Shown: positions 52,031 to 61,235 of the stretch, piece by piece | Position numbering within the stretch: position 1 is the stretch's first letter | Layout: the number at the start of each line of letters is the position of its first letter | The notes under the pieces: generated by a model | Told to the model about the DNA's origin: nothing | Database searches by the model: none | What the model saw: only the letters and a program-made list of their open reading frames with translations | Source: Hafnia alvei | GTDB lineage: Bacteria > Pseudomonadota > Gammaproteobacteria > Enterobacterales > Enterobacteriaceae | DNA length: 64,000 nucleotides | Assembly (NCBI RefSeq): GCF_964063325.1 | Contig: NZ_OZ061315.1 | Location: 4,464,001 to 4,528,000, forward strand | Direction: 5' to 3' | Position numbers and translations under genes: made by a program

Positions 52031-54439
52031 ATGTCGCACATACCATTTGATAAGGACGTATTCTTGGCGGCGCTTACCCGCCAATGGCAGCACTTCGGAC
52101 TAACCGCATCGAACCAGATGACGGAGCATCAATGGTGGCAGGCTGTGAGTGCGGCAATCGCCGAGCAGCTGTCTGCGCTACCACAGCCAAAAGCCGTGGC
52201 AAAAAGCGAGCTGCGCCATGTTAACTACCTATCCATGGAGTTTCTGATTGGGCGCTTAACCGCAAACAATCTGATTAATCTGGGCTGGTATGACGCCGTA
52301 GAAAAAACCCTCGCTGCGCACGACGTTCTGCTCAGCGATTTGTTGGAGCAAGAAACCGATCCAGCGTTGGGCAACGGCGGCTTAGGTCGTTTAGCGGCCT
52401 GCTTCTTGGACTCCATGGCAACCGTTGAACAGCCGGCGACAGGCTATGGCTTGTGCTATCAATATGGCCTCTTCCGTCAGTCCTTCAGCGAAGGTCACCA
52501 GATGGAGGCACCAGACAACTGGGAGCGCGAAAGCTACCCGTGGTTCCGCCATAACAGCGCCCTGAACGTAGACGTTAACTTTGGCGGTAAGCTTATCAAA
52601 CAGCCGGACGGTTCGGTGCGATGGCAGCCAGCGCTCACGCTGCGCGGCGAAGCATGGGATTTACCAATTCTTGGCTATCACAACGGCGTGAGCCAACCGC
52701 TACGCCTGTGGCAGGCCACTCATGCGCATCCGTTTGATTTAACCAAGTTCAATGATGGCCAGTTCCTCAAAGCAGAAAGCGACGGTATTGAAGCCGCCAA
52801 GCTTACCAAAGTGCTTTATCCTAATGACAACCATCAGGCCGGTAAACGCTTACGCCTAATGCAGCAATACTTCCACTGCGCCTGCTCCGTGTCTGACATT
52901 CTGCACAAACACCATCTGGCAGGCCGCAAGCTGGCTGACTTACCGAAATATGAGGTGATTCAGCTCAACGACACGCATCCAACGATTGCGATCCCAGAAC
53001 TGCTGCGCGTACTGCTGGACGAACATCAAATGTCCTGGGATGAAGCGTGGGCCATCACCAGCAACACCTTTGCCTATACCAACCATACGTTGATGCCAGA
53101 AGCTCTCGAATGCTGGGACGAGCGCTTGGTACGCAACCTGCTGCCGCGCCACTTTGACATCATCAAACAGATCAACGCGCGCTTCAAAAAACGGGTTCAA
53201 AAGCAATGGCCTAACGATGAAGCGGTATGGGCCAAACTGGCCGTTCACTACGATAAACAAGTACGCATGGCAAACCTATGCGTGGTGGGTGGTTTTGCGG
53301 TTAACGGCGTCGCCCAGCTGCATTCTGATTTAGTGGTCAAAGACCTGTTCCCTGAATACCACCAGCTCTGGCCCAACAAATTTCATAACGTCACCAACGG
53401 CATCACGCCGCGCCGCTGGCTAAAACAGTGCAATCCTGCGCTGGCTAGCCTTATCGACAAGACGCTGAAAAAAGAGTGGGCTAACGATTTAGACGTGCTG
53501 AAAGGCCTTGAGTCCTATGCCGACGATGCGAAGTTCCGTCAAAAATATCAGGCCATCAAACGCGACAACAAACTCGCGTTAGCAAAATACGTTAAAAACG
53601 TGATGGGTCTGGAGCTCAACGTCGATGCAATCTTTGATGTGCAAATCAAACGCCTGCACGAATACAAACGCCAGCACCTGAATCTCTTGCACATTCTGGC
53701 CCTGTATCACGAACTGCGCGATAACCCGCAGGCTGACCGCGTACCACGCGTTTTCCTGTTCGGCGCCAAAGCCGCTCCCGGCTACTATTTGGCTAAGAAT
53801 ATTATCTACGCGATCAACAAAGTCGCTGAGAAGATCAATAACGATCCGCTGATGAAAGGACGCCTTCAGGTCGCATTCATTCCTGACTATCGTGTTTCCG
53901 TTGCTGAACTCATGATCCCTGCGGCTGATATCTCTGAGCAGATCTCCACGGCAGGCAAAGAGGCGTCAGGCACCGGCAACATGAAACTCGCCCTCAACGG
54001 CGCATTAACCGTGGGGACGCTGGATGGTGCGAACGTCGAAATTGCACAGGAAGTCGGCGAGGAAAACATCTTTATCTTCGGCCAAACCGTAGAACAGGTG
54101 AAAGCCACGCTGGCCAAAGGCTACCAGCCTAAGGCGATTTATCGTAAAGATAAGCAGCTGAAATTGATTCTGGATGAATTGGCCAAAGGCCATTACAGCA
54201 ACGGCGATAAACAAGCGTTCGATCAAATGCTGCATAGCCTGTTAGACGGCGGTGACCCGTACTTGGTCTTGGCCGATTTTGCCGACTACTGCCGTGCGCA
54301 AAAAGAAGTGGACGTGTTATATCGCGACCAAGAGCAATGGACTCGCGCCACAATTTTAAATACCGCACGCGTTGGTATGTTCAGCTCTGACCGGTCAATC
54401 CGCGATTACCAGAAGAGAATCTGGCAGGCAAAGCGTTAA
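52031..54439 (+). CDS. malP: Maltodextrin phosphorylase MalP
   Basis: Releases glucose 1-phosphate from linear maltodextrins. The ATG at 52031 (GAGAGAGA upstream) gives 802 aa (E. coli 797); an in-frame start five codons upstream is less likely. Phosphorylase motifs: DPALGNGGLGRLAACFLDSMAT (about 113-134) and the PLP-binding Lys in EASGTGNMKLALNGALTVGTLDGANVE (about 642-668). It resembles MalP rather than GlgP (similarity and position between malT and malQ), though the families overlap in activity. Confidence 0.96.
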   Translation: MSHIPFDKDVFLAALTRQWQHFGLTASNQMTEHQWWQAVSAAIAEQLSALPQPKAVAKSELRHVNYLSMEFLIGRLTANNLINLGWYDAVEKTLAAHDVLLSDLLEQETDPALGNGGLGRLAACFLDSMATVEQPATGYGLCYQYGLFRQSFSEGHQMEAPDNWERESYPWFRHNSALNVDVNFGGKLIKQPDGSVRWQPALTLRGEAWDLPILGYHNGVSQPLRLWQATHAHPFDLTKFNDGQFLKAESDGIEAAKLTKVLYPNDNHQAGKRLRLMQQYFHCACSVSDILHKHHLAGRKLADLPKYEVIQLNDTHPTIAIPELLRVLLDEHQMSWDEAWAITSNTFAYTNHTLMPEALECWDERLVRNLLPRHFDIIKQINARFKKRVQKQWPNDEAVWAKLAVHYDKQVRMANLCVVGGFAVNGVAQLHSDLVVKDLFPEYHQLWPNKFHNVTNGITPRRWLKQCNPALASLIDKTLKKEWANDLDVLKGLESYADDAKFRQKYQAIKRDNKLALAKYVKNVMGLELNVDAIFDVQIKRLHEYKRQHLNLLHILALYHELRDNPQADRVPRVFLFGAKAAPGYYLAKNIIYAINKVAEKINNDPLMKGRLQVAFIPDYRVSVAELMIPAADISEQISTAGKEASGTGNMKLALNGALTVGTLDGANVEIAQEVGEENIFIFGQTVEQVKATLAKGYQPKAIYRKDKQLKLILDELAKGHYSNGDKQAFDQMLHSLLDGGDPYLVLADFADYCRAQKEVDVLYRDQEQWTRATILNTARVGMFSSDRSIRDYQKRIWQAKR

Positions 54440-54450
54440 GGAGCTGTTCC

Positions 54451-56637
54451 ATGCAAGAGAAAACAACGCCACCAATGGAACAAATAACGGAGCATCAGCA
54501 GGCCGAGCGTAAGCTACTGGAAAGTTTGGCGGCGGAAGCGGGTATCGCTGCCAGCTACATCAATGCTCACGGCAAACAACAGGCGATCAGCGCGGAAACT
54601 AAGCAGCGCCTGTTGGAAGCGATGCATCCATTCACGCCGACTCAGGTCGGCTCGCCGGTTCCGCCGGTGATGGTGTTTACCCAAGGCCGTCCATGTATTC
54701 TCAATCTCCATATCACTGGAGAGTACACTTGGGCGCTCGCGCTTGAAGCCCACTCGTCTGACAAACCGGCACATAGCGGCGCTAATCTCCAAGAGAATCT
54801 CCAAGGGACTTTCCAAGGAAAAGTACAGCGACGCAAAACGCTGACGCTGCCGCGCGATCTACCGCTGGGCTATCATCAGCTCACGTTAAGTGATGAAACA
54901 CAGCAGTGGACTTGCCAGATTATCGTTACGCCTCAACGCTGTTATGAACCAGATGCCTTGCTGACTGGCCGTAAACTTTGGGGTGCCTGCGTACAGCTTT
55001 ATACGCTGCGGTCTGATAATAATTGGGGCATCGGCGACTTCGGCGATCTCAAACAGATGGTGCTAAACGTGGCTAAGCGTGGCGGGGCATTTGTCGGCCT
55101 CAATCCGATCCACTCGCTCTACCCTGCTAACCCAGAAAGCGCCAGCCCTTATAGCCCATCCTCACGCCGCTGGTTGAACGTGGCCTACATTGATGTCAAC
55201 CAAGTAGAAGAGTTTAAACACAGTGAAGAAGCCCAAACGTGGTGGAACAATAGCGAAACGCAGCGATGCCTAAGCGAGGCCCGGGCCAGCGAATGGGTCG
55301 ATTACTCCAGCGTTATCTCGCTGAAGATCAATGCGCTACAGCGAGCATTCCCCGCGTTTATCCAGCAGAAAAGCAGCAATAAGCGCCTGAAAGCGTTCCG
55401 TCAGTTTGTTGAACAAGGTGGTAATAGCCTGTACCAACAGGCAGCGTTCGATGCATTGCATGCACATCTGAATGCCCAAGATCCCACCATGTGGGGTTGG
55501 CCAGTATGGCCCGATAATCTGCGCAGCGCAGACAGCAGCGGCGTAGCCGATTTTTGCCGTCAGCACGCGGATAAAGTCGATTTCTACCTCTGGCTGCAAT
55601 GGCTTGCGTACAGCCAGCTGTCTGAATGTTTCGAAGTTTGCCAGCAACAAAAGATGCCGATTGGGCTGTACCGCGATCTTGCCGTTGGCGTCGCCGAAGG
55701 TGGCGCTGAAACCTGGGGTGAAACCGGGCTGTATTGCCTGAAAGCCTCGGTCGGCGCACCGCCGGATATTCTTGGCCCACTGGGGCAAAACTGGGGGCTT
55801 CCACCGATGGATCCCCACGTTATAGCTGCGCGTGCCTATCAGCCGTTTATTGATATGCTGCGCGCCAACATGACCTGCTGCGGCGCATTGCGTATCGATC
55901 ACGTGATGTCGATGCTGCGCCTGTGGTGGATCCCCTATGGTGAAACCGCCGACAAAGGCGCCTATGTGCGCTATCCGGTTGATGATTTGCTGGCCATTTT
56001 AGCGCTAGAAAGCCAGCGAAATCAGTGCATGGTTATCGGTGAAGACTTAGGAACGGTACCCGTTGAAATCATCGCTAAACTGCGTGATTGTGGCGTCTAC
56101 TCCTACAAAGTGCTCTATTTCGAGCACGATCAGGAAAACAGCTTCCGCGCACCGCAGTCATATACCGTACAGGCGATGGCAACCATCACCACCCACGATC
56201 TGCCAACGCTGCGCGGCTATTGGCAAGCGGATGATTTGCATTTAGGCAGGGAGTTGGGGCTTTATCCCGATCTTGAGGTGCTGAGAAAACTGCATCAGGA
56301 TCGCGAGGCGGCTAAACAAGGATTGCTGGATGGCCTACATCAATATGGCTGTATACCGCAAAAGGTTGGACGGCGCGCTGAACGCTTAGCCATGAGCCCG
56401 GTTCTCAACCGAGGTTTACAACGCTACGTAGCGGATAGCGCCAGTGCCTTACTGGGCCTACAGCCAGAAGATTGGCTGGATATGGAAAAGCCCGTCAATA
56501 TTCCGGGCACCAGCGACCAGTATCCCAACTGGCGGCGTAAACTCACTAAAACCCTAGAGCAGATGTTTAACGATCCTGATATTAATTTGCTTATCAGCGA
56601 TTTAGATAAACACCGCCGTAAGGTTTCTGCGGCTTAA
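54451..56637 (+). CDS. malQ: 4-alpha-glucanotransferase (amylomaltase) MalQ
   Basis: Transfers maltosyl and longer units between maltodextrins so that MalP can use them. The ATG at 54451 after AAGGAG gives 728 aa, about 34 longer than E. coli (694), partly through an extended N-terminus (residues 1-20). GH77 motifs: the nucleophile Asp in ALRIDHVMSMLRLWWIPYG (about 476-494), the acid Glu in VIGEDLGTVP and the third Asp in THDLPTLRGYW. Twelve bases after malP; a terminator follows. Confidence 0.96.
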   Translation: MQEKTTPPMEQITEHQQAERKLLESLAAEAGIAASYINAHGKQQAISAETKQRLLEAMHPFTPTQVGSPVPPVMVFTQGRPCILNLHITGEYTWALALEAHSSDKPAHSGANLQENLQGTFQGKVQRRKTLTLPRDLPLGYHQLTLSDETQQWTCQIIVTPQRCYEPDALLTGRKLWGACVQLYTLRSDNNWGIGDFGDLKQMVLNVAKRGGAFVGLNPIHSLYPANPESASPYSPSSRRWLNVAYIDVNQVEEFKHSEEAQTWWNNSETQRCLSEARASEWVDYSSVISLKINALQRAFPAFIQQKSSNKRLKAFRQFVEQGGNSLYQQAAFDALHAHLNAQDPTMWGWPVWPDNLRSADSSGVADFCRQHADKVDFYLWLQWLAYSQLSECFEVCQQQKMPIGLYRDLAVGVAEGGAETWGETGLYCLKASVGAPPDILGPLGQNWGLPPMDPHVIAARAYQPFIDMLRANMTCCGALRIDHVMSMLRLWWIPYGETADKGAYVRYPVDDLLAILALESQRNQCMVIGEDLGTVPVEIIAKLRDCGVYSYKVLYFEHDQENSFRAPQSYTVQAMATITTHDLPTLRGYWQADDLHLGRELGLYPDLEVLRKLHQDREAAKQGLLDGLHQYGCIPQKVGRRAERLAMSPVLNRGLQRYVADSASALLGLQPEDWLDMEKPVNIPGTSDQYPNWRRKLTKTLEQMFNDPDINLLISDLDKHRRKVSAA

Positions 56638-56652
56638 CCCAAAGCCTCTCCC

Positions 56653-56689
56653 AATAGACCGCGAAAACGATTTTCGCGGTCTATTTTTT
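56653..56689 (+). terminator. Intrinsic terminator after malQ
   Basis: ATAGACCGCGAAAA (56654-56667) pairs over 14 bases with TTTTCGCGGTCTAT (56671-56684), followed by more T; a very strong terminator of malPQ, isolating glgB. Confidence 0.92.
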
Positions 56690-56980
56690 CACTCATTCTT
56701 TTTTCCCATTCGTTATCACGAAAAATAACCCTCCGTTTAGCAAATGTATCTAGAAAAGCTGGCTATGCTTAAAAATGGTTAATTTATAAGTTAGCCATCC
56801 AATAAAAAAGCCAGCAGACGGTGATGCTGTAGCGATTTGTGCCTTTGTGTTTTTACTCAAAAATTATCGAGTAACACTCACAAAAAATATTCTGAATGGC
56901 GGGCATGATGTCTATTAGCAATTATTCAGAAACGAATGATTGAATGATGGATTCATGCTGTGAATCTAAGGAAGAATGCC
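56690..56980 (+). promoter_or_regulatory. glgB upstream region
   Basis: The AT-rich remainder of the 343-base malQ-glgB gap. It should hold the promoter of glgBXCA. I see short inverted repeats (for example TGAAT/ATTCA near 56941-56955) but no hexamer pair that I would name. No coding frame is supported apart from an in-frame extension of glgB to a GTG at 56960. Confidence 0.4.
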
Positions 56981-59209
56981 ATGTCCGTACTTCCCAGCAG
57001 TCAAATGCTGCAACAGCTTCTAGCGGGTCATTGTGCTGACCCTTTTTCTATCTTAGGCATGCATCAAACATCCAAAGGTTTGGTGGTACGCGCTCTGCTG
57101 CCAGATGCAACGTCCGTACAGGTGCTCGATCGCAAAACCACGCGCATGGTTGCTCAACTTGATCGGATCGATGAGCGTGGTTTCTTTACAGGCCTATTGC
57201 CTCGTCGTAAAAACCCGTTTGATTATCTACTCAACGTCACGTGGAACGATCATCAACAAATTATTGAAGATCCCTACCGTTTTGGTCCCCTCCTCGGCGA
57301 AATCGATAATTGGCTGCTCACCGAAGGCAAGCACCTACGCCCCTATGAAAGTTTAGGTGCCCATCCCACGCATCTGGCTGATATCAGCGGCGTCAGCTTT
57401 GCCGTTTGGGCACCGAATGCGCAGCGGGTTTCCGTGGTCGGCGAATTTAATTTTTGGGACGGCCGTCGCCATCCCATGCGTATCCGACAAGAGAGCGGCA
57501 TTTGGGAGCTTTTCATTCCCGGTGTGCAGGCGGGTCAGCTGTATAAATTCGAGCTTATCGACGCGCATGGGCACACCGTGCTTAAAGCCGATCCCTATGC
57601 CTTTGAAGCGCAAATGCGCCCAGACACCGCTTCGCTGGTAACCCCATTGCCAGACAAAGTCCCGCCAGATGAAAAACGCAGCGCGGCTAATCAGCTCAAC
57701 GCGCCGGTTTCCATCTATGAAGTGCATCTGGGTTCATGGCGACGCCACAGCGATAACAACTTCTGGCTCAGCTATCGCGAAATGGCGGAACAGCTGGTGC
57801 CCTACGTCAAAGATATGGGCTTCACCCATATCGAACTGCTGCCGATCAACGAACACCCGTTCGATGGCTCATGGGGCTATCAGCCGCTAGGCATGTACGC
57901 CCCAACGCGCCGTTTCGGTACACCAGAAGACTTCCGCTACTTTATGGATAAAGCGCATGAGGCAGGGATCAACGTGCTGCTGGATTGGGTTCCGGGCCAT
58001 TTCCCCAGCGATACTTGGGGCTTAGCTGAGTTCGACGGCACCGATTTATATGAATATTCAGATCCGCGTGAAGGCTATCATCAGGATTGGAACACGCTGA
58101 TTTATAACTATTCCCGCTATGAAGTACGCAACTTCTTAGCCGGAAACGCGCTGTATTGGATGGAGCGTTACGGCATTGACGGCCTGCGCGTAGACGCCGT
58201 CGCTTCCATGATCCACCGCGATTACAGCCGCAAAGAGGGAGAATGGATCCCAAACTGCTTCGGCGGAAACCATAACCTCGAAGCCATCGATTTTCTGCGC
58301 TATACCAATAAAACCATCGGCGAACAACGCCCCGGCGCCGTCACCATGGCAGAAGAGTCCACCGACTTTCCCGGCGTTACGCTGCCGCCCGATGCCAACG
58401 GTCTGGGCTTCCACTACAAGTGGAATATGGGCTGGATGCACGACACGCTGGACTACATGAAGCTCGATCCGGTCCATCGTAAGTATCACCATAATTTAAT
58501 GACGTTTGGCCTGCTGTACGCATGGAGTGAAAACTTCGTGCTGGCGCTGTCGCACGACGAAGTGGTGCACGGCAAACGCTCCATGCTCGACAAAATGCCC
58601 GGCGATGCATGGCAAAAATTTGCCAACCTGCGCGCTTATTACGGTTTTATGTGGGCTCATCCGGGCAAAAAACTGCTGTTTATGGGCTGTGAATTTGCCC
58701 AAGGCCGCGAGTGGAATTTCGAAACCAGTCTTGACTGGCATTTGCTGGAAGGTGAAGACAACTGGCACAACGGCGTGCAGCGTCTGGTGCGCGACCTCAA
58801 CCATTGCTATCGCGACTATCCGGCGCTGCATCGCTGGGATTGCGATGCGCGTGGTTTCCGCTGGCGCGTCGTCGACGATCATGAGAACTCGGTGTTTGCC
58901 TTCGTTCGCCGCGATGAGGCAGGCAACGAAGTTTTGGTTGTCAGCAACTTCACGCCAGTACCACGCGAGCGTTATCGCGTCGGCGTTGAGCACGCAGGAC
59001 ACTATCAAGAAATCATGAACACCGATTCTTATTATTACCACGGCAGTAATTTTGGCAATCAGGGAGGCATTGATAGCCAAGCCGTAGGTAGCCACGGCTG
59101 TCCGTACTCTATCGAGATCGCCGTGCCGCCGCTGGCGACGCTCTATTTACAGCTAGCGCCTCAACCAGCGTCACCCTCGGAGGCTGTGTCTGATGCTAAA
59201 ACCCGGTAA
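56981..59209 (+). CDS. glgB: 1,4-alpha-glucan branching enzyme GlgB
   Basis: Introduces alpha-1,6 branches into glycogen. The ATG at 56981 (AAGGA upstream) gives 742 aa (E. coli 728). An N-terminal CBM48-like module (about 110-210, GVSFAVWAPNAQRVSVVGEFNFWDGRRHPMR) precedes the GH13 barrel with nucleophile Asp in DGLRVDAVASMI (near 405), acid Glu in MAEESTDFPG (near 457) and LSHDEVVHGK. First gene of glgBXCA; it overlaps glgX by 17 bases. Confidence 0.97.
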   Translation: MSVLPSSQMLQQLLAGHCADPFSILGMHQTSKGLVVRALLPDATSVQVLDRKTTRMVAQLDRIDERGFFTGLLPRRKNPFDYLLNVTWNDHQQIIEDPYRFGPLLGEIDNWLLTEGKHLRPYESLGAHPTHLADISGVSFAVWAPNAQRVSVVGEFNFWDGRRHPMRIRQESGIWELFIPGVQAGQLYKFELIDAHGHTVLKADPYAFEAQMRPDTASLVTPLPDKVPPDEKRSAANQLNAPVSIYEVHLGSWRRHSDNNFWLSYREMAEQLVPYVKDMGFTHIELLPINEHPFDGSWGYQPLGMYAPTRRFGTPEDFRYFMDKAHEAGINVLLDWVPGHFPSDTWGLAEFDGTDLYEYSDPREGYHQDWNTLIYNYSRYEVRNFLAGNALYWMERYGIDGLRVDAVASMIHRDYSRKEGEWIPNCFGGNHNLEAIDFLRYTNKTIGEQRPGAVTMAEESTDFPGVTLPPDANGLGFHYKWNMGWMHDTLDYMKLDPVHRKYHHNLMTFGLLYAWSENFVLALSHDEVVHGKRSMLDKMPGDAWQKFANLRAYYGFMWAHPGKKLLFMGCEFAQGREWNFETSLDWHLLEGEDNWHNGVQRLVRDLNHCYRDYPALHRWDCDARGFRWRVVDDHENSVFAFVRRDEAGNEVLVVSNFTPVPRERYRVGVEHAGHYQEIMNTDSYYYHGSNFGNQGGIDSQAVGSHGCPYSIEIAVPPLATLYLQLAPQPASPSEAVSDAKTR

Positions 59210-61172
59210 TCCGGGCCCGTTGGGAGCCCACATCACGCCCGAAGGCGTCAATTTTGCGCTCTTCTCGTCTCACGCGACGCGGGTTGAACTGTGCATTTTT
59301 GACAAAACCGGACATCAGGAATCCTACGAGCTTCCAGCACGCAGCGGCGACGTTTGGCACGGGCTGTTACCCGGTGCAAAAGCAGGGCTGGAATATGGTT
59401 ATCGCGTTCATGGCCCTTGGCGTCCTGAAAAGGGCCAACGCTTTAACCCCGCTAAATTGCTAATCGATCCCTACGCTCGCGAGCTCACAGGTACATTGCC
59501 ATTGGACGATCGCTTGTGTGGCGGCCTACACGAGCCAGACTGGCGTGACGATCGCAATGTCGTTCCACACTGCATCGTGCGCGAAGAGACCTACGATTGG
59601 GAAAACGATCGCCCCCCTCATGTTTTATGGGGGGATACCGTGATTTATGAAGCCCATGTACGTGGACTTACCCAGCAGCATCCGGGAATTCCAAAAGAAT
59701 TACGCGGCAGCTATGCCGCTCTTTCTCATCCGGTGATGATTGAATACTTAAAGCGATTGGGCATTACCGCGTTGGAATTGCTGCCGGTGCAGCTGCATGC
59801 CGATGAACCTCGCTTACAGAAAATTGGCCTAACCAACTATTGGGGCTACAACGTTCTCGCCCCGTTTGCCATCGAGCCTAGCTTTCACTCTGGCCGCAGC
59901 AAAACTACCGCACTGAGTGAATTTCGCGATGCGGTCAAAGCGCTACACGCCGCCGGAATTGAAGTCATTCTCGATGTTGTTTTTAACCATACCGCCGAGC
60001 TGGACGAAACCGGCCCAATGGTGTCGTTACGCGGCATCGATAACCGCAGCTATTACTGGCGCAATGCGCAGGGCGCGTTGGAAAACTGGACTGGCTGTGG
60101 CAATGCGCTGAGGTTAACTCAACCACATAGCGTGCAGTGGGTCATGGACTGTCTGCGCTATTGGGTTGAAGAGTGCCATGTGGATGGTTTTCGCTTCGAT
60201 TTAGGCACCGTGCTTGGGCGCAACGCTGATTTTCATCGGCATGCGCCGTTGTTTATTACCATCGCTCAGGATCCTGTTCTCTCTCGGGTGAAATTCATCG
60301 CTGAGCCGTGGGATATCGGCCCCAATGGCTACCAGCTTGGGCATTTTCCTCTCACCTTTTCGGAATGGAACGATCGTTATCGTGATGAAGTTCGCCAGTT
60401 TTGGCTACAGGGTTCTCTCAGCGCGGGCGCGTTTGCCGAGCGTTTTGCGGCCTCAAGCCAGCTGTTTCGCCATCACGGACGCGCACCGTCGTCGAGCATT
60501 AACCAAATCACCGCTCACGATGGCTTTACCCTGCACGATTTAGTGAGTTTTAACGACAAACATAATCTGGCTAACGGCGAGGAAAACCGCGACGGAACTA
60601 ACAGCAACTACAGCAACAACCACGGTGTTGAAGGAATAGACGCCGATGAGAACATTCAGCGCCGAAGAAACCGTAGTCAGCGGGCGCTGCTCGCCACGCT
60701 GCTGCTCTCACAAGGTGCGCCGATGATCCTGGCCGGTGATGAAATGGGTCACAGCCAGCAAGGCAACAACAACGCCTATTGCCAAGACAATGAAATCGCT
60801 TGGCTAGATTGGTCCTGCGCAGATACCGCATTAACGGAGTTCACCGCCTCGCTGATTCAGCTGCGTAAGCGCATTCCTGCGCTCTGCGCCAACCGGTGGT
60901 GGGACGAAAACGATGGCAACGTTGTTTGGCTGAACGCCCATGCACAGCCACTCACGCCAGATGAATGGCAGGCTATCGCTCCGTCACTGCTACAGATCCA
61001 GCTATCTGGTGACTGGTTAATTATTGTTAATCCAGCGCAAGACGACGTCGAGGTTTGCCTTCCTACGGGTCATTGGCAAGCGTCTGCGCCATTCAACGCA
61101 TTGGATACCGTAAACAACACTGAACGCGTGGTCATGCCTGCACACAGCATATGCGTACTGATTCGTTCATAG
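59193..61172 (+). CDS. glgX: Glycogen debranching enzyme GlgX
   Basis: Removes short branches left by phosphorylase. It is 659 aa (E. coli 657). N-terminal CBM48-like module (GVNFALFSSHATRVELCIFD), GH13 catalytic Asp in VDGFRFDLGTVLG (near 333), Glu in FIAEPWDIG (near 370) and Asp in NQITAHDGFTLHDLVSFNDKHN. The start codon lies inside the end of glgB in another frame, so translation is coupled. 63 bases to glgC. Confidence 0.97.
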   Translation: MLKPGNPGPLGAHITPEGVNFALFSSHATRVELCIFDKTGHQESYELPARSGDVWHGLLPGAKAGLEYGYRVHGPWRPEKGQRFNPAKLLIDPYARELTGTLPLDDRLCGGLHEPDWRDDRNVVPHCIVREETYDWENDRPPHVLWGDTVIYEAHVRGLTQQHPGIPKELRGSYAALSHPVMIEYLKRLGITALELLPVQLHADEPRLQKIGLTNYWGYNVLAPFAIEPSFHSGRSKTTALSEFRDAVKALHAAGIEVILDVVFNHTAELDETGPMVSLRGIDNRSYYWRNAQGALENWTGCGNALRLTQPHSVQWVMDCLRYWVEECHVDGFRFDLGTVLGRNADFHRHAPLFITIAQDPVLSRVKFIAEPWDIGPNGYQLGHFPLTFSEWNDRYRDEVRQFWLQGSLSAGAFAERFAASSQLFRHHGRAPSSSINQITAHDGFTLHDLVSFNDKHNLANGEENRDGTNSNYSNNHGVEGIDADENIQRRRNRSQRALLATLLLSQGAPMILAGDEMGHSQQGNNNAYCQDNEIAWLDWSCADTALTEFTASLIQLRKRIPALCANRWWDENDGNVVWLNAHAQPLTPDEWQAIAPSLLQIQLSGDWLIIVNPAQDDVEVCLPTGHWQASAPFNALDTVNNTERVVMPAHSICVLIRS

Positions 61173-61180
61173 CCCTACAA

Positions 61181-61229
61181 CGCGCAGTCCAAGGCCTAAA
61201 GAGCGGACTGCACGCATCAAAACAAGGAG
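61181..61229 (+). promoter_or_regulatory. glgX-glgC leader: stem-loop and CsrA-like site at the glgC ribosome-binding site
   Basis: CGCGCAGTCC (61181-61190) pairs with GGACTGCACG (61205-61214), allowing one G-U. Then ACAAGGAG (61222-61229) forms the glgC Shine-Dalgarno and fits the core of the CsrA consensus ACARGGA. In E. coli CsrA is known to repress glgC at the same place, so the same control is likely here. Confidence 0.6.
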
Positions 61230-61235
61230 TCAGAA

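Noticed and set aside
55336..55902. 188-codon antisense frame in malQ
   Set aside because: Shadow of malQ; no similarity or independent start signal.
58496..59095. 199-codon antisense frame in glgB
   Set aside because: Opposite to a well-supported gene, with the base composition expected of a shadow of its codon usage.
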